A DNA stretch of 64,000 bases from Natronococcus occultus SP4 (GCF_000328685.1 NC_019974.1:2161001-2225000); one strand, 5' to 3'; positions 8,765 to 18,703 are shown, counted from the stretch's first letter. Program-made: numbers and translations. The notes: a model not told the origin generated them from the sequence alone.

Positions 8765-10249
8765 ATGCGAGATTCCAACGAGGGTGACAGGGAGTCACAT
8801 ACGAGTGTCCGGAACGTCGTTCTCGTCGTCTTCGACACCGCTCGAGCGAAAAGCGTCGGGCCGGAAACGACGCCGGCGCTGTCCTCGCTCGCCGCGGAGG
8901 GGACGACTTTCGAGAACGCGTTCGCGACGGCACCGTGGACGCTTCCCTCCCACGCCTCGATGTTCACCGGTCGCTACCCGTCCGAGCACGGCGCTCACGG
9001 CGGACACACCTACCTCGAGGAGGATCAGCGGACGCTCGCGGAAGCCTTCGCCGACGCCGGCTACGACACCGTCGGCGTCTCGAACAACACCTGGATCACC
9101 GAGGAGTTCGGCTTCGACCGCGGGTTCGACGAGCTCCGGAAGGGATGGCAGTACATCCAGTCCGACGCCGACATGGGCGCGGTCGTCCGCGGCGAGGACG
9201 TCCGCGAGAAACTTCAGGCGACTCGTGATCGGCTCTTCGAGGGGAACCCGCTGGTCAACGCGGCGAACATCCTCTACAGCGAGGTGTTCCAGCCCGCCGG
9301 CGACGACGGCGCGGCCCGATCGGTCGACTGGATCGGCGACTGGCTCGGCGACCGCGACGACGACGATCCGTTCTTCCTGTTCTGTAACCTCATCGAGCCC
9401 CACGTCGAGTACGATCCGCCCCGCGAGTACGCCGAGCAGTTCCTCCCCGAGGACGCGAGCTACGAGGAGGCGACCGCGATCCGGCAGGACCCCCGGGCCT
9501 ACGACTGCGAGGACTACGAGCTCACCGAGCGGGAGTTCTCGCTGCTGCGGGGGCTCTACCGTGCCGAGCTCGCCTACACCGACGATCAGCTCGCGCGCCT
9601 CCGCGAGGCCCTCGAGGCGGCCGGCGAGTGGGAGGAGACCCTCTTCGTCGTCTGCGGCGATCACGGCGAGCAGGTCGGCGAGCACGGCTTCTTCGGCCAC
9701 CAGTACAACCTCTACGACCACCTGATCAACGTCCCGCTCGTCTTCCACGGCGGCCCCTTCACGGGCGGCGGCCATCGACGGGAGCTGGTCCAGCTGCTCG
9801 ACCTTCCCGCGACGCTGCTCGACTCCCTCGGAATCGACGACCCCGAGCTGCTCGAGCAGGGTCACGGGCGGTCGCTCCACCCCGCGACCCACGAGCGACG
9901 GGACGCGATCTTCGCCGAGTACGCCGCCCCCCAGCCCTCGATCGATCGGCTCGAGGCCCGCTTCGACGAGGTTCCCGACCGGGTACGGGCGTTCGATCGC
10001 CGGCTGCGGACGATTCGGACCCACGAGGAGAAGTACGTCCGCGGCGACGACGGCTTCGAACGGTACCACGTCCTCGAGGGCGACCCCAACGAGGAGACCG
10101 ACCTCGCGGACGACGACCCCGATCGGGTCCGGGAGCTCCGGGAGCGCCTCGAGGAGCAGTTCGACTCGCTCGAGGACGCCGGCGCGAGCGGCGAGGTCGA
10201 GATGCAGGCCGGGACCAAGGATCGACTGGCGGATCTGGGGTATCTCTAG
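8765..10249 (+). CDS. sulfatase-superfamily hydrolase with Thr/Ser in place of the sulfatase Cys
   Basis: This 494-residue alkaline-phosphatase-superfamily protein has the sulfatase fold: NVVLVVFDTARAKS with metal Asp24, and CGDHGEQVGEHGFFGH. The place of the CxPSR motif reads TLPSH (Thr59-His63), so no formylglycine can form. A Thr nucleophile suggests phosphodiesterase or phosphotransferase chemistry, as in several haloarchaeal 'sulfatases' near envelope sugar genes. There is no export signal. It is divergent from the true sulfatase at 7249-8607 and the two share a 157-bp promoter gap, so co-regulation is possible. Confidence 0.88.
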   Translation: MRDSNEGDRESHTSVRNVVLVVFDTARAKSVGPETTPALSSLAAEGTTFENAFATAPWTLPSHASMFTGRYPSEHGAHGGHTYLEEDQRTLAEAFADAGYDTVGVSNNTWITEEFGFDRGFDELRKGWQYIQSDADMGAVVRGEDVREKLQATRDRLFEGNPLVNAANILYSEVFQPAGDDGAARSVDWIGDWLGDRDDDDPFFLFCNLIEPHVEYDPPREYAEQFLPEDASYEEATAIRQDPRAYDCEDYELTEREFSLLRGLYRAELAYTDDQLARLREALEAAGEWEETLFVVCGDHGEQVGEHGFFGHQYNLYDHLINVPLVFHGGPFTGGGHRRELVQLLDLPATLLDSLGIDDPELLEQGHGRSLHPATHERRDAIFAEYAAPQPSIDRLEARFDEVPDRVRAFDRRLRTIRTHEEKYVRGDDGFERYHVLEGDPNEETDLADDDPDRVRELRERLEEQFDSLEDAGASGEVEMQAGTKDRLADLGYL

Positions 10250-10435
10250 TAGTCCAAAATATTCCCGTAATCGCGGCAGAGTTCCCGTTCGCCTCGATTT
10301 TTCTCCCCCGTTAACTGCTCGACCTGTACGTGACGATCGACCGATCCAGACCAACAGTAATCGACATACAAACTGTGGGGTGTCGATGTCTCCGTCCCAC
10401 GTCTGCGATCCGACCGGTTCCGCCACCGACTACTG

Positions 10436-10440
10436 TTATA
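10436..10440 (+). promoter_or_regulatory. TATA box of the metal ATPase gene
   Basis: TTATA lies 26-30 nt ahead of the GTG at 10466 and supports that start as leaderless. The rest of 10250-10435 shows nothing I can name. Confidence 0.5.
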
Positions 10441-10465
10441 CCCCTCCGTCGTCTTACCGGGACAC

Positions 10466-12994
10466 GTGTCCGATACCCGCGTGGAGTCCGACGGCTGTCG
10501 GCTCTGTGGCGCCGACGTCGGCAGCGAGGAGCGGTTCTGCTCGAGCGGTTGCCGGGCGATCCACGAGGACCTCGACGCCGCGTTCGATGATAGCGGGAGC
10601 GCCGCCGAGGGGTCGGCGATCGTCGACGAGGACGCGGGCCCGAGCGATGGCCTCGGCCCGGACGACGCTGCCGCGAGCGACGGCCTCGACTCCGACGACG
10701 CGGCCCGCGCGTTTTTCCGGATCGACGGGATGTACTCCGCGCTCTGTGAAACCTACCTCGAGCGGGTCGCCGAGCGACGGGCGGGTGTCAGCGAGGCGAC
10801 GGCGAGCTACGTCACCGAAACGGTCCGGGTCGACTACGACCCTGCCCGAACCTCGGCCGACGAACTCCGGGTCACCCTGACCACGACCGGGTACACCGCC
10901 TACCGCCGCGATGGGGTCGACACAGGTGCCGACGCCGAGGAACTAGCGAACGGCCAGACGGGCGCTACCCAGCGCTCCCGCGAGATAACGGGGCTGCGCA
11001 AGCGCCGAACCGAGGACGTCCTCGAGATGCGCTACGTCGTCGGCGTCGTCTTCGGCTCCTTTCTGCTGGTACCGTACGTCGCGATCCTCTACCCCGTCTA
11101 CCTCGCCGACTTCGTCGACTGGGGGTTCCTGGCTCCCTACGAGGGGGCGTTCGCGACGCTCGACGGACTGATGCTGCTCCCGCTGTTTCTCACCGTCACT
11201 GGCGCCGTTCTCTACCTGAGCGGGATGCCGCTCCTGCGTGGGGCCTACGTCAGCCTGAAGCTCCGCCGGCCGAACACGCAGCTGCTCGCCGCGGTTACCG
11301 TCGTCGCCGCGTTCGTCTACGGGACGGTCGCGCTCACGCTCGGGCACAACGACGTCTACTACGATCTGACGATCCTCGTCGCGGCGACGGTGATGGCGGC
11401 CGTGTTCTACGAGGCGACGGTCAAGCGGCGGGCCCTGGATCGACTCACCGAACTCACGGTCTCGGAGGTCGGCGAGGCGCGCCTGCTCGGGGCCGACGGC
11501 TCGACCCGAACGGTCCCCACGGAGTCCCTGGCAGCCGACGACCGCCTGCTCGTCCGGGAAGGTGAGCGGATCCCGGTCGACGGGCGGCTCGCGGAGGGAC
11601 AGTGTACGGTCGACGAGGCGATCGTCACCGGGGAGTCGCTCCCGGTCTCGAAGCGGGCAGGCGAGGACGTCGTCGGCGGGTCGCTGGTCATCTCGGGTGC
11701 GGCCGTCGTCGATCCCGCCGACCGAACCGAGAGCAGCCTCGAACGGCTCACCGAGACGGTCTGGAACCTCCAGAGCGCGACCCACGGGGTCGGCCGCCGC
11801 GCGGATCGGCTCGCGGCCCGACTGACCCCCGCCGTCGCCGCGGCCGTCCTCGGGGTCGGCGCGGTCGCGATCGTCCTTGGCTGGTCCGCGATCGATACCG
11901 CCCTGGCCGTCCTCGCGGCCGCGATCGTCGCGAGCCCGTGGGCGCTCGGCCTCGCGGCGCCCGTCTCCGTCGCGACGAGCATCCGCGAGGCCCACGATCG
12001 CGGGATCGTCGTCTTCGACGAGACGGTGTTCGAACGGCTCCGCGAGCTCGATGTCGTTGTCTTCGACAAGACGGGAACGCTGACGACGGGGAAGATGCGC
12101 GTCCTCGAGGCCGACGCGGCCCCCGAACTGCTCCGGGCCGCGGGCGCGCTCGAGGATCGGGCGGCCCACCCCGCCGCGACGGCGATCCGCGACGCGTTCG
12201 CTCGCGGCGAGGGGCCCGAGGACGGGGCGGTCGGCGACGGCAGTGGCGAGCCGCCGACGGTCCGGGAGTTCGAAACCCACGAAACCGGCGTCGAGGGGGT
12301 TGTCGACGGTCGCCGAGTGGTGGTCGGCCACCCGGAGCTCTTCCGGGAGCGGGGCTGGGCCCTCACAGACGAGCTCGCGTCGCGGGCCGCCACTGCCAGG
12401 GAGCGAGGACGGCTTCCCGTCCTCGTCGGCGAGGACGGGCATGCGAGCGGGATCGTCGTCGTCGGCGACGAGCCCCGAACCGGGTGGCTCGAGAGCCTCG
12501 AGCGACTGCGAACGGCCGGCGTCGAGGTCGTCGTTCTGACGGGCGACGACGCGGCTGCAAGCGCGTTCCTCGAGCACCGGGCCGACCTCGAGGTCTTCGC
12601 CGACGTCCCGCCGGCGGGCAAGACCGCGGCCGTCGAGCGGCTGGCGGCCGACCGACGGGTGGCGATGGTCGGCGACGGGACAAACGACGCGCCCGCGCTG
12701 GCTGCGGCGGATCTGGGAATCTCGCTGGGCGGGGGTACCGCGCTCGCGGCTGACGCCGCCGACCTCGCGATCCTCGGAGACGACCTGGCGGGCGTCGAGC
12801 GGGCGATCTCGCTGGCCCGGGCTGCCGGCGACCGTGTGACCCAGAACCTCGCGCTGGCGCTTGCGTACAACGTCGTCGTGATCCCCGTCGCGCTGGCCGG
12901 GCTGTTGAGCCCGCTGGTGACGGCGGGGGCGCTCATCCTTACCGCGGCGCTGATCGTCGCCAACGCCTCGCGACCGCTGCTCGGGGAGCGCTGA
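10466..12994 (+). CDS. P1B-type heavy-metal-transporting ATPase with altered TM6 motif
   Basis: This 842-residue pump moves a metal ion across the membrane using ATP. At the N-terminus there is a zinc-ribbon-like CxxC...CxxxC cluster (Cys11, Cys14, Cys25, Cys29), then a ferredoxin-like HMA-type region (FFRIDGMYSALCETYL). The catalytic core is intact: TGES near 388, DKTGT with Asp534, the AHPAATAI HP motif and GDGTNDAP at 736. The membrane metal site is odd: where Cu or Zn pumps have CPC, this one reads SPW (490-492). The GTG start is backed by a TATA box 26-30 nt upstream. Confidence 0.93.
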   Translation: MSDTRVESDGCRLCGADVGSEERFCSSGCRAIHEDLDAAFDDSGSAAEGSAIVDEDAGPSDGLGPDDAAASDGLDSDDAARAFFRIDGMYSALCETYLERVAERRAGVSEATASYVTETVRVDYDPARTSADELRVTLTTTGYTAYRRDGVDTGADAEELANGQTGATQRSREITGLRKRRTEDVLEMRYVVGVVFGSFLLVPYVAILYPVYLADFVDWGFLAPYEGAFATLDGLMLLPLFLTVTGAVLYLSGMPLLRGAYVSLKLRRPNTQLLAAVTVVAAFVYGTVALTLGHNDVYYDLTILVAATVMAAVFYEATVKRRALDRLTELTVSEVGEARLLGADGSTRTVPTESLAADDRLLVREGERIPVDGRLAEGQCTVDEAIVTGESLPVSKRAGEDVVGGSLVISGAAVVDPADRTESSLERLTETVWNLQSATHGVGRRADRLAARLTPAVAAAVLGVGAVAIVLGWSAIDTALAVLAAAIVASPWALGLAAPVSVATSIREAHDRGIVVFDETVFERLRELDVVVFDKTGTLTTGKMRVLEADAAPELLRAAGALEDRAAHPAATAIRDAFARGEGPEDGAVGDGSGEPPTVREFETHETGVEGVVDGRRVVVGHPELFRERGWALTDELASRAATARERGRLPVLVGEDGHASGIVVVGDEPRTGWLESLERLRTAGVEVVVLTGDDAAASAFLEHRADLEVFADVPPAGKTAAVERLAADRRVAMVGDGTNDAPALAAADLGISLGGGTALAADAADLAILGDDLAGVERAISLARAAGDRVTQNLALALAYNVVVIPVALAGLLSPLVTAGALILTAALIVANASRPLLGER

Positions 12995-13108
12995 CCGCGG
13001 CCGACACGACCGCCGCGCTCGAGAGTCGTTCTCGTCGCGGACGACGAGGCGGCAACCCCTCCCGGCAAGGCTAACCTACTCGGGGGATCGCCCGCATCCC
13101 GGTGACGA

Positions 13109-14347
13109 ATGGGGATCGCCGATCGCCCCGGCGCGTACGGGGTCGTCGCTGTCGCGACGCTCGCCTACACCTGCCTGATGTTCGTCTGGTTCTCGCTGCC
13201 GGCGTACCTCTCGACGATCATCGCGGAACTGGACCTCTCGAGCACCCAGGCCGGCGTCGTCGCGGGCGCGGTGCCGCTGACCTACATCCCGATCGCGCTG
13301 TTCTCGGGGCTCGCGGTGGATCGGATCGGGCCCGGACGGAGCCTCGCGGTCGGCGTCGTGCTCTACGGCGTCGCGCAGGTCGGCCGGAGCTTCGCCGACG
13401 GGTTCCCGTCGCTGCTGGCGCTGACCCTGCTGCTGGGGGTCGGCGCGACCGCGGTTACGTTCGGTCTGCCGAAGCTCGTCTCGACGCTGTTTCCGCCGAG
13501 CCGGACGGGGCTTCCGTCCTCGATCTACCTCGTCGGTGCCTCGGCGGGGACCGCGCTCGTCTTCGGCGTCGGCCGCCCGGTCCTCGGCCCGTGGCTCGGC
13601 GGCTGGCGTCCCCTCTTTCTCTGGAGCGGGCTCGTCGCGATCGGCTACGGGATCGGCTGGTACGTCCTGGCCAGGCGCCTCGGAATCGACGAGCGTGCCG
13701 CGGCCAAAGACGCGGACGAGACCGACCGTGACGAGGACGCGGCCCCGATCGCGTCGATCCGACGGGACCTCCGGCTGATCCTCACCCACCGGGAGCTCCA
13801 GCTCGTGGTCGTCGTCGGCACGATGTACCTGCTGGCGAGCCACGGGATTCAGGGTTGGCTCCCGACGATCCTCGAGTCCCGCGGCGTCTCGCCCGGGATC
13901 GCGGGTCAGACGACAAGCCTCTTCGTCGGTGCCTACGCCGTCGGGATCTTCGCCGTCCCAGCGCTGGCCGACCGCTACGAGGCGCGGCCGACGGCGCTGA
14001 TCGGCTGCGGCGCGGTGTTCTGTGCCGGCACGGTCGGCGTCGTCCTCGCAGACGGGCTCGGGCCGGCGCTCCTGGCGAGCATCGTCGTCGCCGGGCTCGG
14101 CGTCGGCGGGCTCTCGCCGCTCGTCCGAGCGATCCCACCCGCGCTCGAGGGGATTGGCGCGCGCCTGACCGGGACCGCCGTCGGCTTCATCTTCGCGGTC
14201 GGCGAGATCGGCGGCTTCCTCGGGCCCGTCCTGATCGGGACGAGCCACGACCTGACCGGCTCGTACGTCCTCGGGCTCGGGCTGATCGCGACGGCGGGAG
14301 TCGTCGTGGTGACCGCGGGCGCGACGTTGCGTCGGCTCGCCGACTGA
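13109..14347 (+). CDS. major facilitator superfamily transporter
   Basis: This 412-residue protein has about 12 hydrophobic helices and a charged central loop (DERAAAKDADETDRDEDAAP) between two six-helix halves. The loop after helix 2 reads GLAVDRIGPGR, the usual MFS signature DRxGxR/K. It resembles the CynX/NimT branch (cyanate, nitroimidazole or anion carriers), but substrate specificity cannot be told. GGTGA ahead of the ATG is a likely ribosome-binding site. It sits 114 bases after the metal ATPase on the same strand, and a link to metals is only positional. Confidence 0.9.
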   Translation: MGIADRPGAYGVVAVATLAYTCLMFVWFSLPAYLSTIIAELDLSSTQAGVVAGAVPLTYIPIALFSGLAVDRIGPGRSLAVGVVLYGVAQVGRSFADGFPSLLALTLLLGVGATAVTFGLPKLVSTLFPPSRTGLPSSIYLVGASAGTALVFGVGRPVLGPWLGGWRPLFLWSGLVAIGYGIGWYVLARRLGIDERAAAKDADETDRDEDAAPIASIRRDLRLILTHRELQLVVVVGTMYLLASHGIQGWLPTILESRGVSPGIAGQTTSLFVGAYAVGIFAVPALADRYEARPTALIGCGAVFCAGTVGVVLADGLGPALLASIVVAGLGVGGLSPLVRAIPPALEGIGARLTGTAVGFIFAVGEIGGFLGPVLIGTSHDLTGSYVLGLGLIATAGVVVVTAGATLRRLAD

Positions 14348-14391
14348 GAGGCGTATGCAGGAGATCGCCTGAAGAGGCTCCGGTCCCTAAG

Positions 14392-15552
14392 ATGGGTATG
14401 GCCAGTGTCCGTATCGGCTCCGCGTTTGGCATTCCGATCAAGCTCGGCGCCTCGTTTCTGCTCGTCGTCCCGCTGTTGGCCTACATCATCGGCGTTCAGA
14501 TAGAGCTCACCGTCGAGTTGCTCAACGACGCGTTCGCCGCGGGGATCGACCCCGAGCCGCTGGCCGACGGCGCGACCCCGTGGCTGCTGGGGCTGGCGGC
14601 CGCGCTGGGGCTGTTCGCCAGCGTCTTCTTCCACGAACTGGGCCACGCGTTGGCCGCCCGCCGCTACGACCTCGAGACCCAGTCGATCACGCTGTGGTTC
14701 CTCGGCGGACTCGCACAGTTCGCCGAGATGCCGGAGGACTGGCACAAGGAGTTCGTCATCGCGATCGCGGGCCCGATCGTCAGCGTCGCGGTCGGGGTCG
14801 TCTGTTATATCGGCTTCGTCCTGCTGCCAGCCGAGTTCCCGGCGGTGCTGTTCGTGCTCGGCTACCTGGCGATACTCAACGTCGTGTTGGCGTTCTTCAA
14901 CATGCTTCCCGGATTCCCGATGGACGGCGGTCGGGTGCTCCGGGCGCTGCTCTCGCGGAACCGCTCCCGGCTGGAAGCGACCCAGACCGCCGCTGCAGTC
15001 GGAAAGGGGTTTGCGCTCCTGCTCGGGTTCTTCGGAATTCTTACGTTCAGCATCTTCGCGATCGCGATCGCCTTCTTCATCTACATCGCCGCCTCGAGCG
15101 AAACCCAGCAGATCTTCGTCGAGACCGCATTCGAGGGGATAACCGTCACGGAGCTGATGACTCCCGCAGTGCGGCTCGATACGGTCTCGCCGGAGCTCCC
15201 ACTCGATCGGCTCCTCGAGCGGATGATGCGCGAGCGCCACACCGGCTACCCCGTTCTCGACGAGGGAGAGCTCGTCGGCATCGTCACCCTTGAGGACCTC
15301 CAGGAACGAGCCGACGCTGATGACACCGTCGTCGCGGACGTGATGTCCACCGAGCTCGCCACCGTTGGACCCAACGACGAGGCGACGAGCGCACTCCGGA
15401 CGATCCAGCAGGAGAATATCGGTCGTCTCCTCGTCGTCGACGACGACGGCTCGCTTGCGGGGCTGCTCTCGCGGACGGATCTGATGAAAGCCCTGGAGAT
15501 CGCACAGCAGAGTCGGTCGATCCCGGCCGAACCACAGTCGCTCGAACGGTAG
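14392..15552 (+). CDS. site-2 protease family metalloprotease with two CBS domains
   Basis: This polytopic M50 protease cleaves substrates inside the membrane. The zinc site is complete: HELGH (His81, Glu82, His85) and the distant NMLPGFPMDGG with Asp178. After the last helix the C-terminal 140 residues form a CBS pair (VTELMTPAVRLDTVSPELPL and VADVMSTELATVGPNDEAT), which usually senses adenine nucleotides. The start is ATG 14392 or the in-frame ATG 14398, and the second may be the true one. The arrangement matches SpoIVFB-like/Rip-type archaeal proteases. The substrate is unknown. Confidence 0.92.
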   Translation: MGMASVRIGSAFGIPIKLGASFLLVVPLLAYIIGVQIELTVELLNDAFAAGIDPEPLADGATPWLLGLAAALGLFASVFFHELGHALAARRYDLETQSITLWFLGGLAQFAEMPEDWHKEFVIAIAGPIVSVAVGVVCYIGFVLLPAEFPAVLFVLGYLAILNVVLAFFNMLPGFPMDGGRVLRALLSRNRSRLEATQTAAAVGKGFALLLGFFGILTFSIFAIAIAFFIYIAASSETQQIFVETAFEGITVTELMTPAVRLDTVSPELPLDRLLERMMRERHTGYPVLDEGELVGIVTLEDLQERADADDTVVADVMSTELATVGPNDEATSALRTIQQENIGRLLVVDDDGSLAGLLSRTDLMKALEIAQQSRSIPAEPQSLER

Positions 15553-15684
15553 GCGCTCACTGTGGTGATGGCCTCGGCTCCGTCGGTTACAGAGGAAGCA
15601 GCGCAATGCCACGGCCTCAATGTTCGGCTGCCGGGCGTAGATCTTTGAGCCGGGTGCTCGTGGTACGAGCGAGCGCGATACACG

Positions 15685-17091
15685 GTGAGCACCATGGACA
15701 GTCACAATCCAGCGACCGGCGAGCGACTCGAAACGTACGACGACCACGACGAGGGCGACATCGAGGACATCCTCGCGAGCGCGGACGACGCGTTCGAATC
15801 GTGGGCCGAAACTCCGATCACCGAGCGCCAGCAGCTGCTCGAGCGGGCCGGCGAACTCCTCCGGGAGCGCGAGGACGAGTACGCCGAACTGATCAGCGAG
15901 GAGATGGGGAAACCGATCGCCGAGTCCCGCGCGGAACTCGAGAAATGCGCGTGGGTCTGTGATTTCTACGCCGAGCGGGCCGACGAGTTCCTCGCCGACG
16001 AGGCGCTTGGCAGCGAACCCCACTCGCGGACGTTCGTCTCCTACGAACCGCTGGGGGCCGTCCTCGCGGTGATGCCCTGGAACTTCCCGTTCTGGCAGGT
16101 GTTTCGGTTCGCCGCGCCCCACCTGACCGCGGGCAACGTCGGCCTGCTCAAACACGCCTCGAACGTCCCCGGCTGCGCGCTGGCGATCGAGGAGATCTTC
16201 CGCGACGCCGGCTATCCGGAGGGCGTGTTCTCGACGCTTTTGGCCGGCTCTGACGCGATCGAGGACGTGATCGCCGACGACCGTCTCGACGCGGTGACCC
16301 TCACCGGCAGCGAGGGCGCCGGCCGCGCCGTCGCCGAGCAGGCGGGAAGCGAGCTGAAGAAACACGTCCTCGAGCTCGGGGGAAGCGACCCGTTCGTCGT
16401 CTGTGCGGACGCCGATCTCGAGGCGGCAGCCGAGACTGCAGCGACCGCCCGAACGATCAACTCCGGGCAGTCCTGTATCGCGGCCAAGCGATTCATCGTC
16501 GTCGACGAGGTCTACGACGACTTTCTCGACCGGTTCGTTTCGGAGATGGAGAGCCTCGAGGTCGGCGATCCGCTGGCGTCGGACACCGACGTCGGCCCCC
16601 AGGCCCGCGAGGACCTCATGACGGATCTCCACGAGCAGGTCGAGGAAAGCGTTGCAGCGGGCGCGACCCTCGAGTGTGGCGGCGAACCCCTCGATCGGGA
16701 GGGGTACTACTACCCGCCGACGGTGCTCTCGGAGCCCCCGCGGGATAGCCCCGCGGCCGACGAGGAGGTGTTCGGCCCGGCCGCGGCCGTCTTCCGGGTC
16801 GAAGACGATGACGAGGCGATCGAGCTCGCCAACGATACCCGCTACGGGCTCGGGGGGTCGGTCTGGACCGAGGACCTCGATCGCGGGGAGCGACTCGCCC
16901 GTGAGATCGAGGCCGGCTGCGTGTTCGTCAACGAGCTTGTCAAGTCCGACCCGCGCCTGCCGTTCGGCGGCGTAAAGGCGTCAGGACACGGCCGCGAGCT
17001 CGCCGAGGCGGGGATCCACGAGTTCGTCAACCGCAAGACCGTCTGGGTCCAGTCGGCCGGTGCTGACGACGACGTTCCCGACACCGAGTAG
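15685..17091 (+). CDS. NAD(P)-dependent aldehyde dehydrogenase (succinate-semialdehyde dehydrogenase type)
   Basis: This 468-residue aldehyde dehydrogenase oxidises an aldehyde to the acid. The core is complete: MPWNFPFWQVF for cofactor binding, TLTGSEGAGRAVA, catalytic Glu230 in LELGG and Cys264 in GQSCIAAKR. Short length and the ending LPFGGVKASGHGRELAEAGIHEFVNRKTVWV are typical of GabD-like succinate-semialdehyde dehydrogenases of archaea, but the substrate is inferred. Either the GTG at 15685 or the ATG at 15694 may start it. The 132 bases before it show no gene. Confidence 0.92.
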   Translation: MSTMDSHNPATGERLETYDDHDEGDIEDILASADDAFESWAETPITERQQLLERAGELLREREDEYAELISEEMGKPIAESRAELEKCAWVCDFYAERADEFLADEALGSEPHSRTFVSYEPLGAVLAVMPWNFPFWQVFRFAAPHLTAGNVGLLKHASNVPGCALAIEEIFRDAGYPEGVFSTLLAGSDAIEDVIADDRLDAVTLTGSEGAGRAVAEQAGSELKKHVLELGGSDPFVVCADADLEAAAETAATARTINSGQSCIAAKRFIVVDEVYDDFLDRFVSEMESLEVGDPLASDTDVGPQAREDLMTDLHEQVEESVAAGATLECGGEPLDREGYYYPPTVLSEPPRDSPAADEEVFGPAAAVFRVEDDDEAIELANDTRYGLGGSVWTEDLDRGERLAREIEAGCVFVNELVKSDPRLPFGGVKASGHGRELAEAGIHEFVNRKTVWVQSAGADDDVPDTE

Positions 17092-17338
17092 CGCCGGCCC
17101 TCCCGCGAAGGGACGTCGCGAGCGAGGAAATCGACGCCTCCCGCCCCGAGAGCTGGGACGAGATCGATCAGACCTCCCCCATCGGACGAGCTCTCGCTGC
17201 TCGAGATCCGACTCGAGGCGTAGCCGACCGAGCTCGATTGCGGTCGCGAGCGACGGTCCCGTCGTCGAACTTCCGGCCCGGATACAGTGTTTCTCCTGCA
17301 AACCCTAGCCATTACTACATCGAAACGCATGAGAAATT

Positions 17339-17980
17339 ATGGCGATCGAGGCCGCTTTCGACGTGTCGGGGGAGCGGATTCCGCTGGCGTGTGTGTTCGA
17401 GGAACTCCCGAACGCGACGGTCGAACTCGATCGGATCGTCCCGACGAACGGGGAGCCGATCCCCTCCTTCTGGCTGTGCGATCCGAACGTCGACTCGTTC
17501 GACCCGAACGCGGTCTCGCACCCGGCGCTCCGGACGATCGACGTCGTCGAAACCATCGGCGAGGAGGCGCTGGTCCAAGTCGAGTGGGATCCCGACCGGG
17601 AAACCCTCCTGACGATCCTGCTGGAGTCTGCGATCGTGCTGGTCTCTGCGGTCGGAACGCGACGCCGCTGGTCGTTCGAGATCCGCGGTGACGACCACGA
17701 GGAAGTCGCCGCCTTCCAGTCGGCCTGTCTCGAGGCGTCGATCCCGATCGAGCTCACGCGGCTCCGCCCGCTCTCGCCGCCGTGGGCCGACGAGGACGAC
17801 GTCCTCACGCCCGCCCAGCGCGAGGCGCTGCTTTTGGCCTACGAGCGTGGCTACTTCGACTCGCCGCGACGGGCCTCCCAGGCGGAGCTCGCCGCGGAAC
17901 TCGATATCACTCGTCAGTCGCTGTCCTCGCGATTACAGCGCGGACTCCGGCGGCTCGTCGGGAGCACGATGCTGGAGTAG
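17339..17980 (+). CDS. bat-type HTH transcriptional regulator
   Basis: The 213-residue protein ends with the haloarchaeal bacterio-opsin-activator helix-turn-helix (HTH_10): LTPAQREALLLAYERGYFDSPRR, then ASQAELAAELDITRQSLSSRLQRGLRRLV. The N-terminal 140 residues are the strand-rich sensor-like region common to short Bat-like regulators, with no PAS or GAF motif that I can see. It acts as a DNA-binding regulator with unknown target. It has its own upstream region (17092-17338) without other genes. Confidence 0.9.
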   Translation: MAIEAAFDVSGERIPLACVFEELPNATVELDRIVPTNGEPIPSFWLCDPNVDSFDPNAVSHPALRTIDVVETIGEEALVQVEWDPDRETLLTILLESAIVLVSAVGTRRRWSFEIRGDDHEEVAAFQSACLEASIPIELTRLRPLSPPWADEDDVLTPAQREALLLAYERGYFDSPRRASQAELAAELDITRQSLSSRLQRGLRRLVGSTMLE

Positions 17981-18190
17981 CGCGGTAATGGATATAAAAG
18001 GACCTTGCCTACGCAGCACCACCTTCAACCGTTCGAAACTCCGGATTCCGGTAATGGCAGACGGGTTCGATTTCGTTTTCTCCGTCCGTTCGAGGCGAGA
18101 CGAAAGCGGGCGAGCGCAGTCGACGGTCGGTACGGGTTCCGGTGGGAAACGGGCCGACCAGGACGGGCGATCGTTCCGCCGAGGACGGCG

Positions 18191-18616
18191 ATGATCCCCT
18201 CCCGGGAGGTTCTGCTGGTCGAGGACAACCCCGGCGACGTCCGGCTCGTTCGGGAGGCGTTCGCGGCGACCGACGGCGATCACGAGCTCCACGCGGTGAT
18301 GACCGGTGAGGACGCCGTCCAGTTTCTCGAACGACGAGCCCGCGACGAGGCGATCCCGGATCTCGTCTTACTGGATCTGAACCTGCCCGGCATCGACGGT
18401 GGAGACGTCCTCGAGCGGATCAGAGAGTCGCCGGAGCTCCGGCGGCTTCCGGTGATCGTCCTCTCGAGCTCGGAGGCCAGCGAGGACGTCGAGGCGTGTT
18501 ACCGCCGCGCGGCTAACGCCTACCTGGCGAAGCCGATCGCGCCCGAGGAGCTCGTCTCGATGATCAGAAGCGTCGAACGGTTCTGGTTCGATCACGCCCG
18601 CCTCCCACCCCAGTAG
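18191..18616 (+). CDS. single-domain response regulator (Rcp1-like)
   Basis: The 141 residues form one receiver domain: VLLVEDNPGDVRLVREAF with acidic pocket Glu11/Asp12, phospho-acceptor Asp62 in VLLDLNLPGIDG, the switch Ser in VIVLSSSEA and Lys in NAYLAKPI. There is no output domain. The NPGDVRL start is characteristic of Rcp1-like regulators that partner with phytochrome-like or haloarchaeal sensor kinases. The ATG at 18191 puts the first strand at the N-terminus; the open frame upstream to 18005 is not conserved in character. Confidence 0.92.
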   Translation: MIPSREVLLVEDNPGDVRLVREAFAATDGDHELHAVMTGEDAVQFLERRARDEAIPDLVLLDLNLPGIDGGDVLERIRESPELRRLPVIVLSSSEASEDVEACYRRAANAYLAKPIAPEELVSMIRSVERFWFDHARLPPQ

Positions 18617-18703
18617 GCCGGCCGTTCCGGCGGCGTCCCGCCGAGCGCTCACACGTTCGGGGCTGCTCATGCTCCAGGGCGAGACGGCTCGCTTTTCTGA
18701 CGG

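Noticed and set aside
8795-10426. 543-residue frame on the minus strand
   Set aside because: Antisense shadow of the sulfatase-like gene, which has the real motifs.
10943-13068. Two long minus-strand frames opposite the P-type ATPase
   Set aside because: No domain; the plus strand carries all P-type ATPase motifs.
13975-16632. 885-residue frame on the minus strand
   Set aside because: It is the antisense shadow of the MFS, site-2 protease and aldehyde dehydrogenase genes; high GC keeps it open.
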